Source: Clostridium sp. Marseille-P2415 (lineage in GTDB: Bacteria > Bacillota > Clostridia > Lachnospirales > Lachnospiraceae). Taken from it: DNA of 64,000 nt. Of this stretch, positions 36,791-43,977 are shown in pieces. Location: NCBI RefSeq assembly GCF_900155545.1, contig NZ_LT732526.1:3566837-3630836 (forward strand), read 5' to 3'. A program made the position numbers and the translations under genes. The notes under the pieces were generated by a model. It was given only the letters and a program-made list of their open reading frames with translations. It ran no database searches and was not told where the DNA came from. Numbering within the stretch: the stretch's first letter is position 1; each line of letters starts with the position of its first letter.

Positions 36791-36842
36791 GTTAACCTCG
36801 TATTTATTTATAGTTGACATCTATTTTTTCATGTGTTACCAT
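36791..36842 (+). promoter_or_regulatory. bioY promoter overlapped by a BirA-type operator
   Basis: GTTAAC (36791-36796) and GTTGAC (36813-36818) are separated by 16 bases, the half-site and spacing pattern of Firmicute BirA operators (TTGTTAAC...GTTAACA). The right half-site contains the -35 TTGACA (36814-36819). TACCAT, the probable -10, follows after 17 bases (36837-36842) behind TGTG. Biotin-loaded BirA would block polymerase here; this is inferred from the known regulon. The rest of the gap, 36563-36790, is AT-rich with no gene seen. Confidence 0.7.
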
Positions 36843-36882
36843 TTCAATAGAATTTCATACTACGATAAAGGAGTCTGACATT

Positions 36883-37473
36883 ATGAATGCAGCACAATTT
36901 TCTCAAACGGATACGGCATCAGCCGTTAAGCGTCCGATTTCAACAAAGGAACTGGTTCTGACCGGGATATTTGCGGCTGTCCTTGCCGTGATTTCCCAGA
37001 TATCCATTCCCATGCCTACAGGTGTTCCGATTACCATCCAGATTTTCGGCGTGGCACTTGTAAGCACGATCCTGGGATCGAGGCTTGGCTTTTTAGCGAC
37101 CCTTGTTTATATCCTTCTGGGGTCCGTGGGCCTTCCCATTTTTGCAAATTTCCAAGGGGGGTTAAATTCTTTATTTGGATTTACCGGCGGCTACATATGG
37201 GCCTGGCCTTTGATGGCGCTCTTATGCGGGATAAGGCCCAAAACAGGCAGCAAGCATTTAAACACCTTCCTTACGTTTCTGTTTCCCATTTTAGGTACGC
37301 TGATCAATGAAACAATCGGCGGCCTTCAATGGGCGGCATTATCCGGAGATATGTCTGTCTGGGGCGTATTTGCTTACTCCATGGTCGCATTTATTCCAAA
37401 GGATATCATCCTCACTGTCATCGCAGTTGTAATCGGTATTCCCTTACGAAGGCTGATTTCACGACAGCTATAA
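36883..37473 (+). CDS. bioY: biotin transporter S-component BioY
   Basis: A 196-residue membrane protein of the BioY family, the substrate-binding unit of the ECF-type biotin importer. About six hydrophobic helices are visible. Family marks include ISQISIPMPTGVPITIQIFG near residue 40 and GLPIFANFQGGLNSLFGFTG near 85, with biotin-site Gly-rich turns. ATG 36883 has AAAGGAG 9 bases upstream; the longer frame from 36814 begins inside the promoter. No ECF ATPase or EcfT lies nearby, so it probably shares a housekeeping energising module. The BirA-like operator supports biotin as substrate. Confidence 0.92.
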   Translation: MNAAQFSQTDTASAVKRPISTKELVLTGIFAAVLAVISQISIPMPTGVPITIQIFGVALVSTILGSRLGFLATLVYILLGSVGLPIFANFQGGLNSLFGFTGGYIWAWPLMALLCGIRPKTGSKHLNTFLTFLFPILGTLINETIGGLQWAALSGDMSVWGVFAYSMVAFIPKDIILTVIAVVIGIPLRRLISRQL

Positions 37474-37524
37474 TCCCATTTTGTCAAATGCATTGCAAAA
37501 CGGCACCTCCAACCCAGGTAGAAA

Positions 37525-37612
37525 AAGTCAGGGCTGAAATCCTGGTTTGAGGATTTCAGCCCTGACTTCCGGCTTAAAAAGGGAAGTCAAAGCGGATATT
37601 CGCAATCCGCTT
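37525..37612 (+). terminator. two stacked hairpins after bioY
   Basis: A perfect 19-bp stem (AAGTCAGGGCTGAAATCCT, 37525-37543, with 37550-37568; loop GGTTTG) is followed 21 bases later by AAGCGGAT/ATCCGCTT (37590-37612). Neither has a T-tract. They may stabilise or end the convergent bioY and SLC13 transcripts. The pair resembles REP-like intergenic elements. Confidence 0.55.
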
Positions 37613-37690
37613 CGCTACTTGCTCATAGAGCTTGAACTTCCTTGATAAGGTTAAAATATTAATACAGGTTCGTTATCTGACGAATTTCCA

Positions 37691-38968
37691 TCAGTAAATC
37701 GGATACATGAAGTTGGCCGCAACCGCACAGGTCACGATCGCAAGAATCATGAATGGAAAGGTAAATTTCAACACCTTCATCGGATTGTAGCCGCCGGCTG
37801 CATAACAGACAGCCGCTTCCCCGGAACCAGAGGGGAATCCAAGTGCAAAGTAATTGCAGGTACCGATAATCAGAACGATTCCTCTTGGGTCCCAGCCACC
37901 GGCCAGAGCCACAGATGCTGCAATCGGGATCAGAACCGTCTGAGTCGCCATGTTGGATAAGAAGGTGGTCATGATAACCGTAGCTGCTGCGAACAGCAGC
38001 ATTACGCTCATGGAACTTGGGTTGTCGCCTAAAAGGCTCAGAATCAGGTTTCCGATAGCATTGCCTGCTCCTGACTTCCCAAGGGCATCCGCTACGACCA
38101 GAACGCCTGCAATCATCCATACCATATCGGCGGTCATGTCCTTTACTGCTTCTTCAACCTTCAGGATTTTCGCATAAATCAGCACCAGAACACCAAAAGC
38201 CGGAGCCAGATATAACAGATTACCGGTCCATTTATTAAGCATCATCAGAAGCATAACGATTACAAATACAATGTATACCAGCGTCTCCTGTCCGCGGGAC
38301 AGCATTTCTTTCTTCTTTGTTTCCTTTAGCTTGGACTGGTCGACCTCCCTCCCCTTCGGCATCAACTTCCAGAAAAACAGGCAGTAAAGTGTCAGCACGA
38401 TTATGGAAGGAATAGAAAAGATAAACGGATCCAGCATGGTAAGCTGATATTCCGGGTTTGAAATAATCCCCTCATACATGCCGTTAACCGTGGCAAAGAC
38501 CGACGCACCCAAACCGATCGGGAAACGGAATTTCCATGCAACCATAACGCCCAATAACGGCAGAAGCAGGCGGTTGGGCGTAATATCGCCGGTGTTATCC
38601 AAGGTTGCCAGGAATATGACTAAAATTGTGATCGCAGCCGTTGTTGGAATGAACTGCGCAAAAATAGCGCCCACGAGATAAAAGGAAAAAACCAGCAGCA
38701 TTCCCTGTCTTCCTTTTATGCAATTCATAATCTCACTGATTCTGACAACCAGGCTGGTCTTCGTCAGCACGGTGCTGAGGGCCAACATAGGAGCGATCAA
38801 TACCACAATCTTATTTCCAAAGCCGCTGAAGGCCGTCTGGATATCCATGATACCGGTCATAGCAAGTACCAGACAGCAAACCATTGTGGTTACGCCGAAT
38901 GGTACTTTATGTAAAATAAACGAAACCATCATAAACACTGTTACCGCTAAAACAATATACATTTCCAT
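37691..38968 (-). CDS. SLC13/DASS-type ion or carboxylate transporter
   Basis: A 425-residue membrane protein with about eleven hydrophobic helices in two similar halves. Each half has a re-entrant hairpin-like segment (FAQFIPTTAAITILVIF and MTTFLSNMATQTVLIPIAA), corresponding to the SNT/TNT-type substrate and sodium sites of the DASS superfamily. The likely substrates are di- or tricarboxylates or a related anion; the exact one is unknown. ATG 38968 has GGGAG 7 bases upstream. It is the second gene of an operon with the MBL hydrolase 41 bases upstream, and the two probably act on the same compound. Confidence 0.82.
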   Translation of the reverse strand: MEMYIVLAVTVFMMVSFILHKVPFGVTTMVCCLVLAMTGIMDIQTAFSGFGNKIVVLIAPMLALSTVLTKTSLVVRISEIMNCIKGRQGMLLVFSFYLVGAIFAQFIPTTAAITILVIFLATLDNTGDITPNRLLLPLLGVMVAWKFRFPIGLGASVFATVNGMYEGIISNPEYQLTMLDPFIFSIPSIIVLTLYCLFFWKLMPKGREVDQSKLKETKKKEMLSRGQETLVYIVFVIVMLLMMLNKWTGNLLYLAPAFGVLVLIYAKILKVEEAVKDMTADMVWMIAGVLVVADALGKSGAGNAIGNLILSLLGDNPSSMSVMLLFAAATVIMTTFLSNMATQTVLIPIAASVALAGGWDPRGIVLIIGTCNYFALGFPSGSGEAAVCYAAGGYNPMKVLKFTFPFMILAIVTCAVAANFMYPIY

Positions 38969-39009
38969 AGTTTTTCTCCCACTTTCTCATTCGAGTCTGC
39001 CCTTTCCCG

Positions 39010-39846
39010 TTATTTCATCAGCACTTTTACCTGCCGAATTCTCTTATCAATAAAATCTGGCCAAACTGTGTCATCCAGATATGGCTGGTTCTTATGGGTA
39101 TACTGACCTGCCCGGTCCACAATCTCAATCTGGTTTGGATGGCTGGGCAGAGCAATGTCTACATGAATTGCTCTCAGCTTTTCAGAATCCTCAATAAATC
39201 TGATTCTTAAATCCGGGGTCAGATACCTGCTGGTAGAATAGTATTCATCATTCATGGTATTAGCGCCTACGCCCCCGTGCATGGCAACCGCATAAGTCTC
39301 CCCATTTTCCGGATTTTTTTCTTTCCAGAAGAAGCTGGTGCAGCCAATGGTATGTCCCGGAGTGAGCATGGTCTGAATGGAAATGTTTCCTAATCTGACC
39401 GGCTCTTCATCGGAATAAAATGCATCTGCTTCAAAATCCTGCGGATGGGAATCCGGATCCAACACCATGGTCTCCTCCGGACAGGCTTTATAAAAATCGT
39501 AATCTTCCTTTGACATATAAAGCTGTGCTCCGGTCAGCTTCTTCATAGCCGCCGCTCCTCCAAAATGGTCAAAATGGGCATGGCTCAGTAAAATCTTTTT
39601 AATATCTTCCGGTTTATACCCTAACCGGTAAATGGAATCCACCAGCAGATACACGCTTTCCGGAATCGCAGTGTCAATTAGAATCAGCCCGTCTCCCGTA
39701 TCAATCAGATAGCAGCCTACCCAGGTCTGTCCTGATACATACCAGGTCTGAGGAGACACCTGGAATGGCTTAATTGCGATTTCCCATGGCTCATAAGCCA
39801 GAGTTTTTACTGGATGTAGAATTGGTTTTGTACAGCGAAATGACAT
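39010..39846 (-). CDS. MBL-fold metallo-hydrolase, subclass-B3-lactamase-like
   Basis: A 278-residue cytosolic metallo-beta-lactamase-fold protein. The metal-binding motif is HAHFDH (residues 89-94), followed by the second His in TPGHTIGCTSFFW near 170 and the third in ALPSHPNQIE near 235. The arrangement with an N-terminal TWYVSGQTWVGCYLIDTGDG segment resembles B3-type lactamases and related lactonases. There is no signal peptide, so a periplasm-style antibiotic lactamase role is unlikely; a lactone or ester hydrolase feeding the downstream transporter operon is more plausible. GGAG precedes the ATG. Confidence 0.85.
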   Translation of the reverse strand: MSFRCTKPILHPVKTLAYEPWEIAIKPFQVSPQTWYVSGQTWVGCYLIDTGDGLILIDTAIPESVYLLVDSIYRLGYKPEDIKKILLSHAHFDHFGGAAAMKKLTGAQLYMSKEDYDFYKACPEETMVLDPDSHPQDFEADAFYSDEEPVRLGNISIQTMLTPGHTIGCTSFFWKEKNPENGETYAVAMHGGVGANTMNDEYYSTSRYLTPDLRIRFIEDSEKLRAIHVDIALPSHPNQIEIVDRAGQYTHKNQPYLDDTVWPDFIDKRIRQVKVLMK

Positions 39847-39912
39847 ATCATTCTCTCCTTCTCATATTTGCACTATTTATTCTCAGCCGGCTTGAGTTTT
39901 TTGTGTATTTTG

Positions 39913-39941
39913 ATTATAATATCAGCGTAGACTTATTCCAA
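39913..39941 (-). promoter_or_regulatory. promoter of the MBL-SLC13 operon: TTGGAA-17-TATAAT
   Basis: On the minus strand TTGGAA (39936-39941) and a perfect TATAAT (39913-39918) are 17 bases apart, about 65 bases before the MBL start. It lies in the divergent region shared with the LysR gene. Confidence 0.65.
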
Positions 39942-40057
39942 CTTATTGTTTTTTATATTTTATCTTATATAAATTAAGTCTAATAAGCCCATATCGAAGA
40001 AATAATGCACAAATTCCGTCTACACATGGAATATATTTCAAAAAATGGAGGGGTATT

Positions 40058-40868
40058 ATGGATTTACGCATGATTGAAAATATCATTGCTATTGAACAAG
40101 AGCAGAGCATTTCGAAGGCTGCCGAAAAACTCTATCTGACACAGTCTGCCTTAAACCAGCAGCTTCTCCGATTGGAGAAGGAACTAAAAATCCAGCTTTT
40201 TGAGCGGCGAAAGCACAGTATGATACCCACATTTGCCGGACGGACTTATCTGGCTACGGCTCACCGGATGGTAGATATGAAACAGGAAACTTATAAGATT
40301 ATTCATGATATAACGGAAGAGACTGCAGGAGAGATCTCCGTGGCTTCTGCTCCGGAAGGAGGTCTCTTTGGCATGCCTGACCTACACCAGCGATTCAAAG
40401 AATCCTGAGCTGGAATATTTTGATATGGCGGACGAGTTGATGATTCTCGGGCTTCCGGCCAGTCATCCCCTTGCTTATCTGGCCGGTGAGAGAAGCTGGG
40501 AACGGTTCCCTGAAATTGACCTGCGGCTGTTGAAAGATGAATCCTTTTCCTTAATCTCCAGAGAAACCAAAATGAGAGACATGATTAGCCGGTCATTTGA
40601 GCTTGCCGGTTTCTGCCCGCAGATACTGTTTGAATCAACCAGCACCTTAACCGTTGTCAATATGGTTAAAAACCAGGTCTGCCCCTCCTTCTTTCCTCAG
40701 TCTTACGTAGAACCGGATGCTCCGGTCGCATATTTTTCCGTTCCTCCCCGCCAGAGCTGGATGCGGTGTGTCGCATTTTTAAAAGGCAGTTACTTAACCA
40801 AACCGGAAAAATATTTTATAGAACTGGCCACATTGTATACACAGGGGCTTTTGGAACACTCTGATTAA
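40058..40868 (+). pseudogene. LysR-family regulator, broken by an internal deletion and frame change
   Basis: The first frame (40058-40408) has a full LysR helix-turn-helix (MDLRMIENIIAIEQEQSISK, then LYLTQSALNQQLLRLEKELK) and enters the effector domain (ISVASAPEGGLFGMPD) before a stop. The effector domain resumes in another frame (about 40371-40868: CLTYTSDSKNPELEYFDMAD ... FFPQSYVEPD). Joining the frames gives about 270 residues, some 30-40 short of the usual 300, so a segment around GGCATGCCTGAC is missing together with the frame. The gene is divergent from the MBL-SLC13 operon and was presumably its regulator. A truncated DNA-binding protein of 116 residues could still be made. GGAGGGG precedes the ATG. 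Confidence 0.85.
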
Positions 40869-40929
40869 TGAAGAAGGTGGGCAGATGTAAAATTTTTCAC
40901 CTTTCAAGGTTTATTTACGGGACCCAAGC

Positions 40930-40958
40930 TTGACAGAATGCATTCTGGAACTTAAAAT
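40930..40958 (+). promoter_or_regulatory. nudC promoter with a palindrome in its spacer
   Basis: TTGACA (40930-40935) and TAAAAT (40953-40958) are 17 bases apart. The 14-base perfect palindrome CAGAATGCATTCTG (40934-40947) begins in the -35 and fills the spacer, a classic repressor position. The regulator is unknown. Confidence 0.65.
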
Positions 40959-41007
40959 AGTTTAAAATGTCTGAAAGATAAATAATCAAAAAGAAGGTTT
41001 TTCACAT

Positions 41008-41853
41008 ATGATTCAGGAAATTTTCCCACATGTATTCCATAACGAATTTGAAATAAAAACTCCCCGGGAAGACAGTTATTTTCTGTATTTTCAGGATGGC
41101 CGCCTCCTGCTTAAAAAAGAGAATTCCCCGAAACCTCCCCGATTTGAAGCATTAAAAGACTTAAAACAGGAGGCCATGTCCCACTGCGATTATCTTTTTT
41201 CCATTGACCGAATGAATTTCTTTCTTATCGATGAAACCTGTGTCTCCTTAGAAGAAAACGATTCCCTGAGCTTTTATAAAACCAGCATCATAAGGGACTT
41301 AAAGCCTATGTGGGTCTCCTTCGCGGCTGCATCTGCCGAACAGCTTCACCGGTTCTATTCATCCAACCGGTTTTGCGGCTGCTGCGGTTCTTCCATGATG
41401 AAAAGCAAAAAAGAGCGGTCCATGGTCTGCTCTTCCTGCGGGAATACGGTTTATCCTAAGATCGCTCCCGCTGTCATTGTTGCTGTTTTACATGAAGGAA
41501 AGCTTCTGTTAACCAAATATGCCGGAAGGGAATACACCCGGTACGCTTTGATCGCCGGTTATACGGAATTCGGAGAAACCCTGGAAGAGACCGTAAAGCG
41601 GGAAGTGATGGAGGAAGTGGGGCTCCGGGTTAAGAATATCCGTTATTACAAGAACCAGCCCTGGGCATTCAGCGATTCCTTATTGGTGGGATACTGGGCA
41701 GAACTGGATGGTTCTCCACAAATTCATCTGGATGAAACAGAGTTATCCGCAGCAGTGTGGATGACTCCGGAGGAAATCCCCGACGGCTTTACCAACATAA
41801 GCCTGACCCATGAGATGATTCTTCTCTTTAAAAACGGGAAAATAACACAATAA
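41008..41853 (+). CDS. nudC: NAD+/NADH pyrophosphatase (deNADding Nudix hydrolase)
   Basis: A 281-residue Nudix enzyme that cleaves NADH and removes NAD caps from RNA 5' ends. The zinc ribbon is CGCCGSSMM...CSSCGN (residues 129-150), followed by the family's YPKIAPAVIVAVL. The Nudix box is GYTEFGETLEETVKREVMEE, then VGL, and the NudC-specific QPWAFSDSLL motif (SQPWPFPxS type) lies 20 residues further. The length is typical. The ribosome site AAGAAGG lies 10 bases before the ATG. The promoter carries a palindrome; the gene ends at a 44-base palindromic terminator. Confidence 0.93.
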   Translation: MIQEIFPHVFHNEFEIKTPREDSYFLYFQDGRLLLKKENSPKPPRFEALKDLKQEAMSHCDYLFSIDRMNFFLIDETCVSLEENDSLSFYKTSIIRDLKPMWVSFAAASAEQLHRFYSSNRFCGCCGSSMMKSKKERSMVCSSCGNTVYPKIAPAVIVAVLHEGKLLLTKYAGREYTRYALIAGYTEFGETLEETVKREVMEEVGLRVKNIRYYKNQPWAFSDSLLVGYWAELDGSPQIHLDETELSAAVWMTPEEIPDGFTNISLTHEMILLFKNGKITQ

Positions 41854-41855
41854 AC

Positions 41856-41899
41856 AGAACATGCCGGAAAGTCCTGCGCAGGACTTTCCGGCATGTTCT
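41856..41899. terminator. 44-base perfect palindrome, bidirectional terminator
   Basis: Each strand reads the same: AGAACATGCCGGAAAGTCCT (41856-41875) is mirrored exactly to 41899 with no spacer, so the RNA stem is about 20 bp with a minimal loop. It lies between the convergent nudC and DUF3267 genes, 2 bases from the latter's stop. Confidence 0.85.
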
Positions 41900-41901
41900 A
41901 T

Positions 41902-42516
41902 TTATTGATAAAATGTAACCAACCCATTGGACACGATCTTTCCGCTGCCTGGAACCTGTATGGATACAAGTATGATATTTAAAAAGTCCACGCAGGCTCC
42001 TCCCGCATTCAACACGCTTAAAAACATGATATACCCATTCATCCTGCCTGCAGCTGACATTATGAACGGAAAAATAAAAGACAGTACAACCAATGGCATA
42101 ACAGATATCAGAAGAAAACGTCCCTTTGAGATCATTTCCTGTGTATACACAAATCCAAAAACACCGTTAAATCCCCAGAAGGTTTGATCGGAGCGCCATA
42201 CATTGGGAATAAATAAGGCATGGATGAGTTCATGTACCAGAAGAAAAGCGATGACCCCGGCCACATACAAAAGGCTTTTAAAACCAATGGAAAACTCTAT
42301 CATGAATTCTGTTTCTCCCTTTACAAGCGCCTGAAAAGACGGATAAAGAAAATAACACCATATGCAGCTAAGCAGCATCAATAGAACGGAAAGCGGCAAA
42401 GCCCATAGGATGGCTGCCTCAACCGTTTTCGGTTCCTTTAGCTTAATCCAGCCATCTTCTGATAACTGTTTCGTCCTGCCGCAATCCTCCTGAGGAATTT
42501 TCCTGATAAATTTCAT
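41902..42516 (-). CDS. DUF3267 membrane protein with HExxH-like motif
   Basis: A 204-residue membrane protein with four to five hydrophobic helices. The segment LLVHELIHALFIP near residue 105 carries the zinc-protease signature HExxH inside a membrane helix, as in DUF3267 and site-2-protease-like families. An Asp in the last third (ACVDFLNIILV) could be the third ligand. The substrate is unknown. The start is preceded by GAGGTCGGAAT. It stands alone, convergent with nudC, and no protease-target operon is visible beside it. Confidence 0.75.
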   Translation of the reverse strand: MKFIRKIPQEDCGRTKQLSEDGWIKLKEPKTVEAAILWALPLSVLLMLLSCIWCYFLYPSFQALVKGETEFMIEFSIGFKSLLYVAGVIAFLLVHELIHALFIPNVWRSDQTFWGFNGVFGFVYTQEMISKGRFLLISVMPLVVLSFIFPFIMSAAGRMNGYIMFLSVLNAGGACVDFLNIILVSIQVPGSGKIVSNGLVTFYQ

Positions 42517-42640
42517 ATTCCGACCTCTTAAGAATTTCTGTTAACGTTATAATTACCTGTATTCTACCACGAAATAAAAAATTAATCCATCTCTTGTCCT
42601 CTTTCATGAAATGTCACTTTCCTCTTATTATGCATCAATG

Positions 42641-42665
42641 AAAAAGCAGGTTCCAAAGAACCTGC
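42641..42665 (-). terminator. terminator of the PTS / glycosidase operon
   Basis: On the minus strand GCAGGTTC-TTTG-GAACCTGC forms an 8-bp stem followed by TTTTT. It lies 17 bases after the stop of the GH140-like gene. Confidence 0.9.
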
Positions 42666-42681
42666 CCTCCATGTTTCTATT

Positions 42682-43956
42682 TTATTTCCATAAAATAATC
42701 AATGCATCATTCTGGAAACCGTGTATATGAATCAATGTCCGGTCATTTTCACATTCCACCGGAACTCTTGCTGTTCGTCCGTCAGCAAGATCTATGGCTT
42801 TTGCATGGTATCCTTCCAGACATCTTCCAATCACCAGATTCGTAGTATATGGAATATAAATCAAATATCTTTCATCCTCGGTCTGAGCCATTCGAATCTC
42901 CTGTGAATGATCAATCAGCAGCTCATTCACAGGCTTAAGCTCTACGATCCCCCTGGTTTCCAGGAAATCCCTGATAAATCCATAGTCCCAGGCCCCTGGA
43001 AAATGAATCGCCTCCTGCACTGGGAATGACTCATCAAATCCTTCTCCCAATACCGGATTCTGCCTTTTCCCGGTCTTTTTCCAGTTCCATACTCCATGGG
43101 CTCCATAGGTAACTCCGGCGCATGCGCCGGACAGAATTCCGCTCCATGCAGCTTTGCGTATATCATAAGGCCCAAACCGTCCATAGCGTTTACGGCTGTA
43201 ACCCATTTGTTCGTAACAGGGCTCCGCGTTTACAATGGGTTTTCTGGGATAATTCCTGTAAAAATGTTCCGCAAGCGCATAAGCCATTTCCTGCCCATCG
43301 GCATTATGTCCTGACTGGTACATATAAAAACTTAATCTGTCCAGAAATTGTTCCGGAATATAATCATAACCTCTTTTCACGTGCACTGCCTTTAAAGACT
43401 CTGGAGATTTCTCACATATTGTATCAAGTGCTATCTCATAATATTCGACCGCTTCTTTCGTATCAAAGTCCGTATCCCCGCTTATAAGATAGATCGGGTC
43501 AAATTCATCGAATTCTGTAACGACCTTTTCGGCATATTTACGGACAAAATCCTTAGGCATTACATTGATGTCAACCATTTTGCTCCCCCATGTACCGGGA
43601 ACATAATTCAGCCACAGTACCACCAGGGACAGTTGAAAGCCTTTGTCAACTGCCATTTTACACATCTTGCGCGCCCGGGTATAATAATCCTCATTCCACC
43701 GTTCAAAATCATATCTTTGACCGTCTTCTGTATAGAATGGATATATATTTACATCAGTCAGGCATCTGTCCCACTGCGGAAGCGTATTTATCTGAAGGAC
43801 ATTATAGCCCTGGGACCACCTTTTTTCCAGATAAAACTCCCATTCCTCCATGGTTGCATTGGTAAATGCACTCCACACGGTATCCGCAAGATAAAAGAAG
43901 TTCTGTCCATCTAATATAAAATTTCTTCCATTCTCGTGTATTTTTAACTTACTCAT
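42682..43956 (-). CDS. DUF4038 / GH140-like glycoside hydrolase
   Basis: A 424-residue TIM-barrel protein of the DUF4038 group, which includes apiosidases (GH140). The characteristic N-terminus NGRNFILDGQNFFYLADTVW is followed by WEFYLEKRWSQGYNVLQINT and, further on, by YLISGDTDFD near 155 and PIVNAEPCYEQMG near 240, where family acid residues lie. It has no signal peptide, so it acts on a sugar already inside the cell, presumably the phosphorylated or free glycoside brought in by the PTS encoded 21 bases upstream. GGAGG lies 7 bases before the ATG. The actual glycosidic bond is not known. Confidence 0.8.
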   Translation of the reverse strand: MSKLKIHENGRNFILDGQNFFYLADTVWSAFTNATMEEWEFYLEKRWSQGYNVLQINTLPQWDRCLTDVNIYPFYTEDGQRYDFERWNEDYYTRARKMCKMAVDKGFQLSLVVLWLNYVPGTWGSKMVDINVMPKDFVRKYAEKVVTEFDEFDPIYLISGDTDFDTKEAVEYYEIALDTICEKSPESLKAVHVKRGYDYIPEQFLDRLSFYMYQSGHNADGQEMAYALAEHFYRNYPRKPIVNAEPCYEQMGYSRKRYGRFGPYDIRKAAWSGILSGACAGVTYGAHGVWNWKKTGKRQNPVLGEGFDESFPVQEAIHFPGAWDYGFIRDFLETRGIVELKPVNELLIDHSQEIRMAQTEDERYLIYIPYTTNLVIGRCLEGYHAKAIDLADGRTARVPVECENDRTLIHIHGFQNDALIILWK

Positions 43957-43977
43957 AGGAAACCTCCGGTATTTCTA

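Noticed and set aside
37659-38120. Minus-strand frame overlapping the SLC13 gene
   Set aside because: It is an out-of-frame shadow; the 425-residue frame has clear membrane helices, a ribosome site and conserved motifs.
40058-40868. Programmed frameshift in the LysR gene
   Set aside because: No slippery heptamer is seen and the joined protein would still lack part of the effector domain, so deletion fits better.
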